Shown here piece after piece: positions 13,601 through 28,600 of a stretch of DNA of 64,000 bases. Both the position numbers and the translations under genes were made by a program. The stretch is from Sipunculus nudus. Its lineage: Eukaryota; Annelida; Sipuncula; Golfingiida; Sipunculidae. The notes beneath the pieces are model-generated. The model worked only from the letters and a program-made list of their open reading frames with translations. It ran no database searches and was not told the DNA's origin. The DNA lies in assembly GCA_026874595.1 (NCBI GenBank), contig CM049310.1:79167056-79231055 (forward strand), written 5' to 3'. Position 1 is the first letter of the stretch. Each line of letters opens with the position of its first letter.

Positions 13601-16600
13601 CGACAGACCAAACAAACAGTATATGTCTCCCCTCATGTTAGGGGAGACAATTTATATGGACAGTAAAAGTATGTCTGTACAATTAGACAAACTATCCTAA
13701 ATTTGACTTCTAACCTCTTTCTTCAGCTACCATTAATTAAATTCTACTTCTAGGTAATGTATGTAGAAATAAATTTTTGCTTTAGGAGACAAACTCACAT
13801 TTACAGCTCTTGCAGCCATATCCTTGCAGTCCACATACCACTGTGGTTTTAACAATGGTTCAATGATGTCTTTGGAACGGCTAAAATACACAAACATATT
13901 TTAACCCTGGCTTTGGCAAAATTATTTATATTCCAGATGTTATACTGCACTATATCCAGCCATTTACAGATTAAATATATTACTAGTGTACTCTACTGCC
14001 AATCCCTATATTACATTTACTTTTAATTCACTGTGAATTATCAAAAGTTATTGCCACTTTGCTAGACAGAGCAATGAATGCATATCGAAAGTAATATATC
14101 TCATTCTCATTTATCTTAACTAAAACTTATAATTGAAACTTGAAAATTAAATTGCAACAATAGCAAAATAAAACATCATGGAAAAGATGATTAATAATGT
14201 ATGAGTGAAAGTGAGCTAAGAAAAATCCTTTGACAACCATGTTCTTGCTGAGGCTCAAGTTGTACAGCCTTTAACTTCATACTGGAGCATCCCTGCTTAA
14301 TAAATTGTTCCTATTGGTATTTTAAAGAATTTACAAAAATCTCTTATGATGTAAGTAGCAAGTTGATTTCATTAACTCCTCTTTCCCTACCAACAGACTG
14401 AATAATTTTATAAGCAACATTTATCATTCTCACCTGCAGACTGGGACAACCATAGGGTTTTCTTTGGTCTCTCTGTACAGCCCCTTCTCCTTCAATGCTT
14501 CCAAGACAGCCTTCCGAGCATGGAACCTCTTCATACCCTGAATAATTTAAAGGTCTTACAGAACTTACTCTTTTTAAATTTCTGACATCTTTTATGGAAA
14601 TATGAACATTTTCCTTCTGAAAGAGCATCCTTCTGCAAAATAAGGACTAGAAAAATTAACTGAAAAGTCGTTAATTACATTTGCAAATATGTGTAATTGT
14701 AAATGTAATTTGACATTTGAAAGTAATTGTAAATGCAATTAAGTATATTTGATGTAACTGATCCGAGATCTGGCAACAAATGTCAAAATAGTTAATATTC
14801 TGGTATAAGTGTCAAGTCAAAGGCTGTCAAATCCAGGTCTGATTAAATACCATGTTGATAGAGAAGACTGAACGATGAAGACATTTTCACATTTTCTACA
14901 TTTCAGCTTAAAAGTCTTTAAACCTCAGTCTTTTTCAGTCTCTTAAGATAACTTAAATATAAAGAACCTGAACTGGAAAAAAAATATAACTTTTACTAAG
15001 CCTGCTACTGGTAAAGTTTTAATTTGAAATCAAACTCTTTCATTGCTGATGCAACAGTTACAACATTCATGATTTCCAACTCACAGAGAACTGGCCACAG
15101 TCTTTGGTCATGTTGCCATTGTCATCGATGATGGTGATAAGCTCCAGGTTGTTCCTCTTCCCACAGTCGTAATCGTTGTGGTCATGAGCAGGAGTGATCT
15201 TCACAGCACCTGATATATCAAACCCACCCAGTAATTAATGTAATAAACAGGAATAACTGCATTAAAAAATCATGGATTCTTGTTTGGGCTATTTTATGTG
15301 GTTTTCTTGTTTTATCTATTTCCCCTACTGAAAGAAACAGCCAAATTAATACTGAACATAAACACATTCAATATTAAAAATAAAGTATGGATCCCCATGC
15401 CTGACTCAAACCTAATCCTCATAATATGACAATTTTACATCACAGACTCTCTTATTTTTTTTATATATTTTATATTTTTATATAAAATACAGGAAAACAT
15501 AGCTGCCTCACCTGTACCAAAGTTCATATCAACAAAATCATCTGTAACAATGGGCATCTTGCGGTCACAGAACGGATGGATGACAAATTTTCCGTGCAAG
15601 TGCTTGTACCGTTGATCCTCTGGATGGACAGCGACACCAGAATCACCAAGCATGGTCTCAATACGAGTGGTGGCAACAACAATCTCCTCATCTTCAAAAC
15701 AAACATATCATATATATGTACAGTGGAACCCGTTTTAAAGACCACCTCTCTTATAAGACCACCTGTCTATTAAGACCACTCTTGGATGATCTGAAAGCAT
15801 TCACATTGGTTGTAACTGACTTGTCTAACAGGACCACATGTGCATTAAGACCACTTGAAGCCAGTCCAATGGGTGGTCTCACAATACAGATTTTACTGTA
15901 CATGTAAAGATCTCATCCAATAGTAGGCCTACACAAGTGTCATGCGTACATTTACAAATAAACATGGCAAAGTCTACCTAAAATTTTGAAATAACATGTT
16001 ATACTTGTTTGAAAAAAAAAGAATATTACAGTTATATAAGAAATTAAGCCTTTATCATCACCTGCACTTTTCATATGAATCTGCACATGTATACAACTTA
16101 AACTGATATAATATAAGGTATATACTGGTATATATATAGAAATGAAACAAGAGACCCATGGGTCACTGTGCTCAGCTCAAGTTGACCTTGAAGGTAAAAA
16201 TCTATAATAATATCAAATGGAGATAAAGTGGAAGAGGAAAAAGTAATATAGGCCATGGTTGGTTTATATGATTGGTTTGTATTGATGAGTTAGAAACTGT
16301 TGCAAATAATATTTTGTCACCTGACCATGTGTTTCCTAATGTTGAAACTGAAGCATGTGAGCAGTTTATGAACAAATGATCTGTACTATTACCATGATCA
16401 TTAGTTGGCTTTTTGATTAACTGTTGACATTTCAGTAGTAAACACATTTGTTCAATTGAATCTATTTTTTTATAATATATATTATTAAATATATGTATTT
16501 TTTTATTTTATGAAATGTTTACAGTTGACACGTAATTCATTAGTAACATACATACAGGGCAAACAAAGCCTGATCTCCAATTCTGCTGAGGCATGAATAT

Positions 16601-19600
16601 AATGAACAAATGTTTGTATTAGATCCTCATTTTTTAATCACCTCACTTTTTTTATTATAAGTTTATATTTCTATACATTCCAATATAACACATATATCTG
16701 AATATAAAAGTTGATTCATAATTCTCAATTGCATCATCATAAATCTCAATCTTGTCAGATAACACCACATTATACATACAAATGTTTATTTATTTTTTAC
16801 CACAAAAATATATCTTTTTAATCTGCAAAACAATAAATATCTAAAAATAATACTTGATTTAGATTTCACAATTTTAAATTGTGTCTTTGTTTATCCATAA
16901 TGTGCTTCATATTTTATAAATTTAAGCATACTAATGGGCTTTATTATATTTGTTAAAATCATTTAAAAGAAAAATGATTTCTTTAAAAATGCTACATTAA
17001 CACAACATGGCATCTTCTGGATTACACCTTGAATTACTTTTTCAAGGTAATTTTTTTGCATATCGGAGTGGAAACAGCATTACAATTAAGGAGATACAGT
17101 GAAAACAATATAAATTACTGCATAACACTTGGTGGGTTGGGTATGTAAGGGGGGGGGGGGGTTGGGGGGGGGGGGTGATATGAGAATAACTGTCACCTGT
17201 CACAGCAGGGGATCTCCCCCAGTGACTGTAACAAATCAGACACCCTGGCATAGCTGACTTCCAGTGACCTAGAGTAGGACCCTGCATCTGTAATCAAACT
17301 TACTAAAGGAAATGACTACAATAAAGCCTCAAGAAAAAATCAATAACTAGCCTAATTTTTAACCTTTTACTTTCAAATTTCAGATTTAAACAAATAAAAT
17401 ACTTAGGTTTACATGCTGTGAAAATTAAATCAATGGTACTTACAGGAAAAAACGTGCCATGGTCAAAGTTGGGCAAAATTTAAGGTACTGATTTTATTTT
17501 TATGCTCATAACTTAAGAAAATTACAAATTCAGATCTAATTTTGGGTTAACAACTGAATCTTAATTAAACATAGTTATATATGTGGGAAAATAGACTCTA
17601 TTTTCAAAATTTTTCAAGTTAAGTGGGTGAATATTTTTCCTTATTTTTTACAAAGACCATTATGTTGGGCCCATAACTTAAAGAAATTATACTTAACAGA
17701 CTTAATTTCTGGCATGTGCATAGGAATTATATAGAGGAATATTTATGGTAAATATGAGGAAAAACAGATGAGTGGTTTTGATATTAGGCAGTCCTGAAGT
17801 GTGAAAATAGGTTTTTTTTTTTAAATAAAAAATTGAGGTTTTTCCTTAATTTCTCAAAGGAACGAATTTGCAAAGACCCAGTTTCCAGCTTGGTAGGAGA
17901 TCTTGGGAACATCTAACATTATGCCCAATTTTGGATTCCTAGGTCTTACGTTTTCAAAACGTGCCACATCTACGGACGGACAATGGACCACGACTATAGC
18001 TCAGATGACTTATAGTCAGCTGAGCTAAAAAAACAGAACAGTGACAAGATGTAATTTGAATGAAGATGTATCTTCACACAGATTTTGCTGCCATAAAATT
18101 CTTTTGTACCTGATCCTTCAACTTTGTAGGCAAATGACACAAGGACGCCAAATTCAACCTTCTCCTTATATCCTGGCACAGGTAGGAATGTACGTCCCTG
18201 GATCTCTCTCTTGTCCACCTGTAAAACATCAATTAACATTAAGAAAGAAAGAAAGAGAGTAAGGGAGAAAATAAATTAAGGTTAGAACACATTTAAATAA
18301 CCAATCCTACAAATGAACTTACAATTAAAATCAAAACAATCAGAAGAAAAATTGACTGTTTTCTGGGGGATACTGTCCATACTGGTAAAATATTATAAAT
18401 AAAAATAACTATTTTTTTAATAATTACTGTGTTGATTATCAGACATTAGGATACTGGGAAAAAAATTAAATAAACCAAACTGGATAATTTTATTTTCTGA
18501 CATTAGTGATATAAGTGCTAAAATGGTATTTTGGACTGAAACTCTCTTGTCAATCATCTTAGTTCTACAGGGCGCGAGCTAATAATAATAAAGCTATAGA
18601 AGTGTTACAAGATTTTCCACCCTACTGTGCATCAGACAAGATTTTGATCAATTTACCTCTATGTCTGAGATCGCAGAATTGAGGGAACATGACCAGTTGA
18701 CAAGACGATTGCTTCTGTAGATTATCCCAGATTCATGCATCCTGACAAATGCTTCTTTAACAGCCCTGACTAGTTTCTGAAAAGAATCATTTATGATCAC
18801 ATGTAATGCATGAATATCTTCTGACAGCTCAACAAAACCCACCAAGTTACAGAATCTTGAAATAGAGAAAATAAAGCATGGAATACTACAAATAAATGAA
18901 TCAGGTAAACCATCAAGTCTTATTTTTATGCCAAACAACATCTGATCAACTCACTTTATCAGGCAAGAAAATGATAATTATAAAACAATGATTTATAGTT
19001 CAGGTAGTAATGATGCATGCCTTGCTAGCAGTCAGATATCTCAGTGCAACACTTGCACTTGTGTTGCCTTTCAAGCTGAAGCAAAACCAAAATTTATATA
19101 AAACAGTCACTAGATTCCAAGGAGGACAATTACTTTGATGCTATATACATCTATCAATCTAACTGATTACTTACCTCTTAAATTTATAAGTATTTACCAT
19201 CTGCAGCTGTAACTCTACCAGTTATATATCAAAGAAAACTTACTGGGTCCATTGTAAAGCAGGCACGGTCCCAGTCATAAGATCCACCAGACTTCCTTAG
19301 CTGGTGGTAAATCCTGTCTCCTTTTCTGAAATTGAAGCAACATGTTACAAAACCATAAAACATATACCGTAAAAGTCGTTGCAGAAGTCGCGACTTGTAC
19401 TAGGAAATTGAATTCTAAAAACAAGAATTTTCTAGAAAAGTCGGGGTGCGACTTATAATACGTACTTATCCCGTCTCAGTCAGCTTTCCCGGTATATGGA
19501 ACGACGTCAGTTGAGCGATAATATGCGATACCTTTAACCAGTGCTTTGTGACACGTCTATCCCCAATAATTTACACCTTTAACCATCTCTAATGAAAACC

Positions 19601-22600
19601 TGCCTCATATTTTGTTAACTGACGGAAGTTTGATTTTATTAACATGAAATTTGCTCAGTTCAAGGCTTACCCGTTCTGACAAGTCGCAATTCAAGTGACA
19701 CTTCCTAATCTGCGGTACTGTTATATCATAAGTCAATTTGACGCATATGCCAGTCTGCCGCTCTCTGATGTAATATTCTTTCCGTTTAATCTTTATGAGT
19801 ATGCATGCCATTATGAAAAACTCGCGGTTCCATATCCGTTTATACATGTAAAGTTGCGTCTCATTCAAGCTTGATCCACTACATACACGTGAATTTTATT
19901 GCCTGCCCGGTTGATCGCTTGGTACCAGGTGCCCTAGAAGCCGTATAGCGGAAGTTCAAGCCCCGGGTCACCCGTTCAATGACCTTTACATCCCCAGGTC
20001 AACTAAGCCTTCCGTGACTGATAACCACAGTTATAAACTCCCATTTTAAGAACCATCAGATCACCGTCACCATCTCGTGGTTTTCAAGCGTATTGGATAA
20101 TGTTATAATATAATGTTATAACGTTTCACGTTAGCTGCAAATATACGATTTGCTTCGTGATTTACCTGTGTCTCTCTCATGACGATCGTATGCCCGGGCA
20201 ACAATATAGCGGCACGCATGCATTACGGTCAATCGTGCGTTGACGTATTCGTGATTTTTTTGAATAAAGACACATTAATAAATACAATGAAATAAAAAAC
20301 ACCATACAAGTATATATTTTATTTTCTGAAATTGCCACATACATACCTAAATTCCACGGGAACCGGCATCATTTGGTGTCCTGACCGATTTGATTCAATA
20401 CGGCCGAGTCTGCCATACATCTAAGCCATTTGAATATATTCAATGATAACGATGGAAATTGGACTTTCCAGATATTATCACAGAATAAAATCATTAGTCT
20501 CAGTAAATATAATACCCGTAAATTCAATTATGTTTATTTTTTTATTTAACTGACCGGTCTTTAAAGCGTTCATTATCCCCTTGTTGACTGACATATTTCA
20601 GTGATTTAAATGATACCGTGCATGTACCGCGCCTTGATGGTAAGTTGTAACAATTAATTCAAGGGCTACTTAATTCAGTTTGAGAGCCCATTTAAGAAAT
20701 TAGATGAATAAATTCAAACTTAAATTATTCTTTCCATCCTTCAATAATCTTTAGTTAAAAATATGCCCAATGCATCGGTTTGAGACTGGTCACGCGTGCG
20801 GAAACTGATCATGGTGTAATGAATCCTCCATACTTTTGACGATCTTTAACGTACAAATCTTACCTGACAATCAAACCCTGACTTTATATGTAATGATTTT
20901 CTTGTTATTCCTTAAATATAAGCATTGTATTAAAGCTGTCCAATTAGTTTTATGTTTAAATGGTTTACTAGTTAATTAACCACATTAGTACTACGGGGAC
21001 GTTGGTTGTAATCTTGCACCACAAGGAATGATACTTAAATTCCATAAGTATCAGGTGGTTGGGACGCCTCTGAAGTCTGGGTGCGACCTATATTATGGAC
21101 TTTTCCTGAAACAAATCTTGAACGGCTTTTCTCCGGAGGAATCCTTAAAGTCAGTATGCGACTTGTAATAAGGATGCGACTTCTGCAACGACTTTTACGG
21201 TATCTTACAACAGAAACATCTATTAATTTGTCACATTGGTTATCTATACTGCTGTTAATGGCACTGTAGTGGGAACTGCAACTTGGACTCTGGGTATCCA
21301 CACTGCAGCCATACTATCAGCAATCCAGATAATATCCACAAAATAGACCATCTGACGGTTTGTCATCTGTTTATGACATCTAAGAAATTTACCAAAAAAT
21401 TCAATACGATTTTGTTTGGTGATGGGAAAACAGGAAAGGAACAGTTTCATTAAAAGATGATGCAGACAAAAAAATTAATACAGGATCATTTATTATTTTT
21501 TTTATGTTCTTTTTAAAAAAAATCTCTGATGCTGTGTGAACTGCAAACACCTGGTGGAAAAAGCTGGTACTTATAAAATATGTGGGGGCTGAGACCTGGA
21601 AAATCTAGCTTTGGCAGAGGTATGCGCTCTTTGAATAATGTTTAGTAAACAGATTGTGGAGAATCAGCTTGGTTGCAAATAACACACAAACATATACAGT
21701 GAAACTCCCCTAAGCCGGACACTCATGAGACTGGAGGATTTTGTCCGTATTAGTGAGTTGACTTGTTTAGAGTATTTTGGCATATTGCGTCAATTCGTCA
21801 CTGAATGTTTCTGATATCCTATGTTTCATTAAATTTACGCCTAATTTGAAATAGGTTACATAAATTTGATTTAAATCATTTTCAAATAGCTTAAATATGC
21901 ACTTGCAATTTATATAATATAATTATTTAAAAAAGAACATCAGCTAGGCCTTGCAAACTAATCTTGGCAGTTTCAATTCGACGTGCCATGCTTAATCCTC
22001 TAAGCAAGTGGCAGTTCATGGATGGTTGCATCAGGCATATTGAAGATTGATTATTGACAGCGTCCGGACAGCATGCTTATTTGTTAAAGGATATAGTCTT
22101 CACCACGAATTCACCATAACAAAGTGCAAACTGTCACAAACTATAATTACGGCTCCCCGGGCCGGACGCGGATCACTAAGCATGAATGTCTTTGATGGTG
22201 ATCTTATCGAATGAAAGCTGTTTCAGTTTAAAAGCTTATTTTTTCCTTATTGACCTGCCAATCTTAATATAATAATGATTGTGTTATCAACACATTTATA
22301 GAAACAAACAAAAATTTTGATACTGTATATTTATATATAATATTCAAATGGTTCACAAAATTACACTTGTCCCTGGCTGTTGCTTTGACCAAAAAAGTCA
22401 TATGAGATCACAACCTCTGAGCTTCATCTCCTGGCAAATATATGGACAAAAATAGAACTTGTGATGTCTGTCTGCTTTAGAGGGTCCTAATATGTACTGG
22501 ATATGCTGGCAGGACAGGAAAGTTGTTCCTTGTCTGGGCTAGTGAGTTGTCCCTTTTACTGAGTTTATGTTAAACATAATATAGAGGCATAACTGAAGGG

Positions 22601-25600
22601 ACTGATATTTAGTGTCCGCATTAGTGAGTTGTCTGCCTTTCTGAGTTTTCCTCAAGTTGGTGTTTCACTTTATATACAAACATAATCAAACAATGTGTTC
22701 CCTTACTCATTTTTCCATTTCCACACTTGTTCCAGGAATTTGTCTCTTCCTAAGTCATGCCTGGTGATACCTTGTTCCCGCTTCAGTTTTTTCTCCACAA
22801 CAACCTGCGTGGCGATTCCTGCGTGATCACAGCCTGGGTTCCACAACACAGTTTTCCCATGCATTCTGTGCCTAAACAAGTAGAATAAGGTCATTAAAAC
22901 ATTTCATGCATATGTTTGTGGGAAAATACTTTGTTACAATACAAGGGTAGATAAAATCTAGTCATTTATCTCTTTGGGTAAATACCAGAGATGCACACTT
23001 ATATGCCATCAGTTTCAAGTAAGCTAAAGGCAAATATTAAAATGTTATAATTTAAAGAATCGTATAAGACAAATTAATATCATGAATATATCCCTACTTT
23101 GAAGTTATGGTTTTTAGTAGAATATGCTTTTGAATATCCATGAAGCAGCATAATGCACCAAAAATTAATTTAATTCTGTTTGGAAATCCTAAAACAATTG
23201 ATCTTCATTCCTTTCCATTAAATTTTTATGATAACCTTTAACATTTTATATCAATATAAAATTTATAAATTCCTTGTCCAAGTACATATTATAACTATCT
23301 TATATAAAAGTTATACAAGAATAATAATGGCCGGCTGAATTAGGAATTACCAGTAGTCATGTATGAACTACTAAGTAACAGCTTGGTAGCTGGGAAGCAT
23401 ACATTGTCAATATAACCTACTTCCCTTTAAACAACCTTTTCTAAGTTCTTTGATAAAAATTCTACAATCCTCACCATCTAGTTATTGAATCCTCAATGGC
23501 ATTTGTCAAAGCATGGCCCAAATGTAGTGAACCAGTGACATTTGGTGGGGGAATTACCATCATAAACATCCCTTTAGGGTTTTCTTCATATGCAGATTTC
23601 CTCTGTGAAAGAAATAAAGCATAATAAAGAACTGTATACACTCTTCAAGGGAAGAATGAGAAGCTTGGAAGCTGACACAAATAAAATATCATTTCAAAAC
23701 AACCAGTGGTCATATCTGCATATATATACACAAACACCATCAATGATAGAAAATGAATATTAAAAATATGGATTGATTGAAAGCTCGCTCTTAACATAAG
23801 GGATGCAAAAACATTTAACCTTATAATCAACTATGGTTGCCACAGCTCCCTCAAAATTTAATTCCCCAACTTTTACATGGCTTTCCTTAACAGAAAAAGA
23901 TTTCCATTCCATGACACTTCCTTATTAATCAAAAATTTCCACAACTTTGATGTAATTCCCCATATTTTCACTTACCTTGAAGAAAATATTTTTCACAGAA
24001 ACCAAATGCTGAAATAGAACTGTCTGGAACTTTTTTTTACGACCATTAACACAGTGTACTTGTTCAGTGTACTTGTTCAGTGCTAACGTAATGCTAGAAA
24101 CCAGAGTTTTCAATACTGAGTTAATATTTTACAGATTAAGTCACAAGAGAGTATAGCACCAAATCTGAGGTGTTATTTTAAAATTATGAGGAAATTAGTC
24201 AAATTTATGTCCCAAAGAGACACAGTCTCTTTCTTGACCTAGTTCTGTACTATAAACCTATCAAACATGTATCATCACTACAAAAAGTCCTGCTTGTTGT
24301 GTAAGCGAGGTGCTGTGCACAGGCTTACATGTACATGTCAACTAGTAATGTCCACATTCACAGTACTCATGAACATTTTATGTGGTAAATAAGGCACCCT
24401 GAGAAAAGTCACCCTTGTTTTAATATGCATATTACCAGCTGCTGAATGGCATATAGCTACTTTCCCAGCCTGCCTTGGGCAAGGGCTGTTTGAGCACATG
24501 TGAAGCCAGTAAGGATCATGTTGACATCCATTGGCCAGGCGCTGTGAGCCAAATCAGACAATCATATCACTGTACACACATTTCAAGTGATTTGTAAAGA
24601 TATTTATGGGAAAATTTTCAATAAAACTTCAAAATTTTCAGGATTGGGAATTCGGTTTTAGTCTGTCAATTGTGTGATTCAGTGATTGCGGAAAATCTGT
24701 TGCTCTACAGTGGGTCTCTTTTACACAGCAATATTTATTATATTACTTCATCTACTTGTACTCACCCCATATTCAGGCTTGAAGAAACCTGATTTCTCCC
24801 ACCATGAGTACCACGCTGCTTCAACATACTGAGGGCTGTATGCTTCAGGCATGGGACATTTGGTGTCTGATCAGCAATGAAACAAAAACATGACACATGT
24901 TGACCTCAATTTAAGAGGAACATTTTCTTAAGGCTTCATTCTTATTATCAAATATACAAATAATATATTTTTTTTAAAATACACATGTTCATTTGTACTT
25001 TTTGAATAAAGGAATAAAATTGTCTATATTATTACAATTTCCTCACTCTTAATCATATATATCAGTGAATATATATATATATTATTATTATATCATTTCT
25101 TAAATCTAAATTCTTAAGTATGAATATTCATCTATTCATGCATTAAAACAAAAGAGTAAATTAAATTAAAAAAGTTTAGTGAATTCCCAATTAAATTTCT
25201 CTGACAAATACAGGTTAAAAACAACTGGATCCTCCAGATGTGAACAATTTTACATATTTTAATGAAGCATAAATATATAAGCTTAGTCCTGATTAATGGC
25301 AAAGTTTACTTACCCTTCTTCTCACCAGCAGGAGTGGGGATATCATATGTTATCACAGTTCTTTCTTTTTTATCCTTCTTCTTTTTCTGTAAAGAAATGA
25401 TGGACAATAACTAAGTGGATATACCTCAGCATTCTCATGTTTCAGTAATACCTGTGAGAGCTTATAAAAAACAAGTGAATCAATGTCTTTTTATGTATAC
25501 AGATTATATACATTTATGTATATATATTATTTTATATGCAATTATGGATTTTATTCTGAATCTTGCTAGCAGTGACAACCCAACGCAGTAGGCAATCAGA

Positions 25601-28600
25601 TAATTGGGCTGGTAAGCCTACTCAAGTCGTGATACTAGTAATATGGAGGAATGTATCACAGTGGTCTTGCATCTGGTTGCATTCATATCGTGGTAAATGA
25701 CCCATAATCTCAATATTATGCTTAGAATGGTGAATAAACACAACAGTATACATGTGAGCTCACAACCCAAACTGACACAACGTCTCCATGGACAGAGGTC
25801 CTTTCCTGTATCGCCTGCATATTGCCTGCGTCCTATAACCCGTGTAAGCCATGCTTGTGTTCATGCTGTCATAAATTCAACAAACATGCTGAGGGGTTTA
25901 CCAATGTGCTGGGTTAAGCAGGAACTTTTCTCCCTCATATTTGGTATAATTAGAAAGAACGCAAAAAATGCTAACGAATGGTCTGGTTTATGTTGATTGA
26001 CAGTGTACCTATAGGCCATGAAGGGTTGTCAGAAATAACGAAAATATTTGCATCTTCATAAGGCCTTATAATGCGATCCTCAGACCTAGATGTCATGACA
26101 CTCTGGCACCAGTAATCTGGTCGTAATGCCAGAGGGTTGATATGACGCTAGAATCTTGCAAAAGTAGAGAAACATGTTTAAAATCAACGAGATGTCAACA
26201 GTGAAACAATACAGGAGTTTATAAAATTATTTTTTTAATGAAAAATTAAGTACTATAAAAACAGGTGACCCATGGGTCATGACGCTCAGCTGACTGGGAA
26301 GAGATTTGCAAAAGGAAATTTTATCATCTGACTGGTAGTATATAACCATTCAACTGAAGCATTAAACAGATTAACCAACAGGCTGAGATTGTGTCTGTAT
26401 TAATATATCTCAAAAATAGAGAAAAAATGCGTAAACTAAAAAAAAATACAGGTGGCTCCACCAGTCTGCAGAAACTAATAAAAACACTGAATGGTCAATA
26501 TCCATGCATAGAAGCATGGTGGTCTCTGAATTAGTTGTTCAGATACTTCAGCTTTTGTATCAAATTTTCCATTATTCTGAGGGATACTTTAAAGTCCTAT
26601 AGCTTGAAGGATATGGGTAACAGAGACTTAATTTCAGGTTTCCACAGACACTTTTCATGGGCCTCCTTGCATGACAAGAATGAAGATTCTAGGTCCAGTT
26701 GTTACAATTTGTACCCTGTTGACAGATAACCACATCTTTAAAGGTCTAAAAAATAGAGAAAATAATTTGTAAAAATTTGAAAAAAATAGAGGTGGCGCAC
26801 CAAGTCTGCTGAAACTGATGGAACATGCCATGATCAGTATGTATGCCAAAAATCATGAGCATCAGTGTTGTAGTTATTGAAATACTGGTGTTTTGGATCA
26901 AATTTTTCACTATTCTGGGGGTTACTTTGGGGCCCCATAGCTCGAAAGATATGGGTAGCAGAGACCTAATTTCAGGTTTCCATGGAGATTTTTCATGGGT
27001 CTCCCTGTGTGTAAAGAATGAAGATTCTAGGTCCAGTTTTTATTTTTTTTTGCCATGAAAACAGATGTTCATATCTTTAAAGGTCTCAAAAATAGAGAAA
27101 AAATTTCGAAAAAAAAGCCCGAACAAATACATGTGGTGCCACCAGGCTGCAGAAACTGATGAAACACCTCATGATCAATATGTACCGCAAAAAACCGCAT
27201 ATACGTCGAGAAATTTGTTCCCAAAAAATTAATTCAAGAAAGGGGAGTCGACTTATGTGCGGGTCTAAGCCTGAGGGGCAAAATTTTGCACGAACTTAGT
27301 CAAACTGCCGGCCTGAATGTCTTAACTGATCGACAACTAGATATCAGTTTCCGGTGAAGTCAGGTACACAAGTCCCCCTTTCGGTCCAAAAATACAGTCT
27401 AATTAGGTTTACGAATATTTTTTTTTTTCAAATTTTGACCATTTGCGCTGTTCTTTCACTTGAATAATGCAGTATATTAAAATGTTTGCAATTTACATGG
27501 TTGATGACGACCACGAAATGACCCGCGTCTAGCTATAATGAGCTTCATTCACGGCGATTAAGTACGAGTGCAAGAGGCACGGGTATTGCGTAATCAGTTG
27601 GGATTTTATCCAGGGCATCGGCCCCTGTGTATTTGACATCCAATAACGTTACAGTATTTCCCCACAAAAACATTTGGTGCTTGCATAAGTTTGCAAACAT
27701 GTAAACGGTAAAAGCCTGTGGGCCGTGGTATCTGAACTACAGACAGGTGACAGAAGGCTGATTACAGCACCGATTAGCGCTCACTCGGTACGGGGATGGC
27801 TGCCTGTCCCAAGAAGCCCAAACTAGGTCACGCTGTTCACCTGTGTACTTACACGCGGGGGAAATTATCACTCCGTTCGGAAGTTCCTACTTAAAAATCA
27901 CCCCAAATCGTAGTGAATGACTGCGGCACTGAGCAAAGCTCGGGAAAAAAAAATAGACCGAAGCTCAACCTGACATCGATATCGCTATGAACAAACGAAC
28001 ACAAAACCTGCAAGACTTAGACAAAATTAGTACTCCACAGAATGTGAAATATATGATTCATTCACGAAAACTTTCATCAAAAAGATAGGAAAACGGAGTT
28101 TGATCAAAGAACGACTGTCGTGTTGTCCACGTGTTGCCCTGGCTTCCGTGCTCTCACTATGCGGTTCGCTATGCTGGATACCTACGCTGCATATATGCAG
28201 TTATATCGCATGTAATTGTTCATAAGTGCGTCCGTCTGTGGAGGCAAGGAAGACCGGAGTTAATTAAAACTTAAATAAAACTGTCGTTTACGGCCTTGTG
28301 TTTTCTCAGAATGTATAATAAAAATCATAAAATTCCTGCCCTTGATCCACGGATATGACCAAGCTGAGGACAGCTTACACTGTCACGCGGCCTTTTCAGG
28401 CGACTCGCTTGGTCGCGCGTTCTTTTCAATTTAGATTATATAAAATGTAGAGAAGTCTGCGACAATCCTGTTTAAGTAACACGCTTAAATAATCATGGTT
28501 TAATTGATATCTGACACAAAAAAATCATTAGAAGTTTAAAATAAATGAGCAATGACGGAAAGTGTGAGAAATCCTTGGCTGTTCTATTATCGCGCACCTG

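Noticed and set aside
17042-17287. 81-aa minus-strand ORF, similar to one at 44598-44861
   Set aside because: Both lie at the same place in copies B1 and B2 of a non-coding element; similarity reflects element copying, and the Pro run comes from a G-tract.
19895-19990. tRNA-like GTTCAAGCCCC block
   Set aside because: Lies inside the 19365-21202 element; no matching arms.
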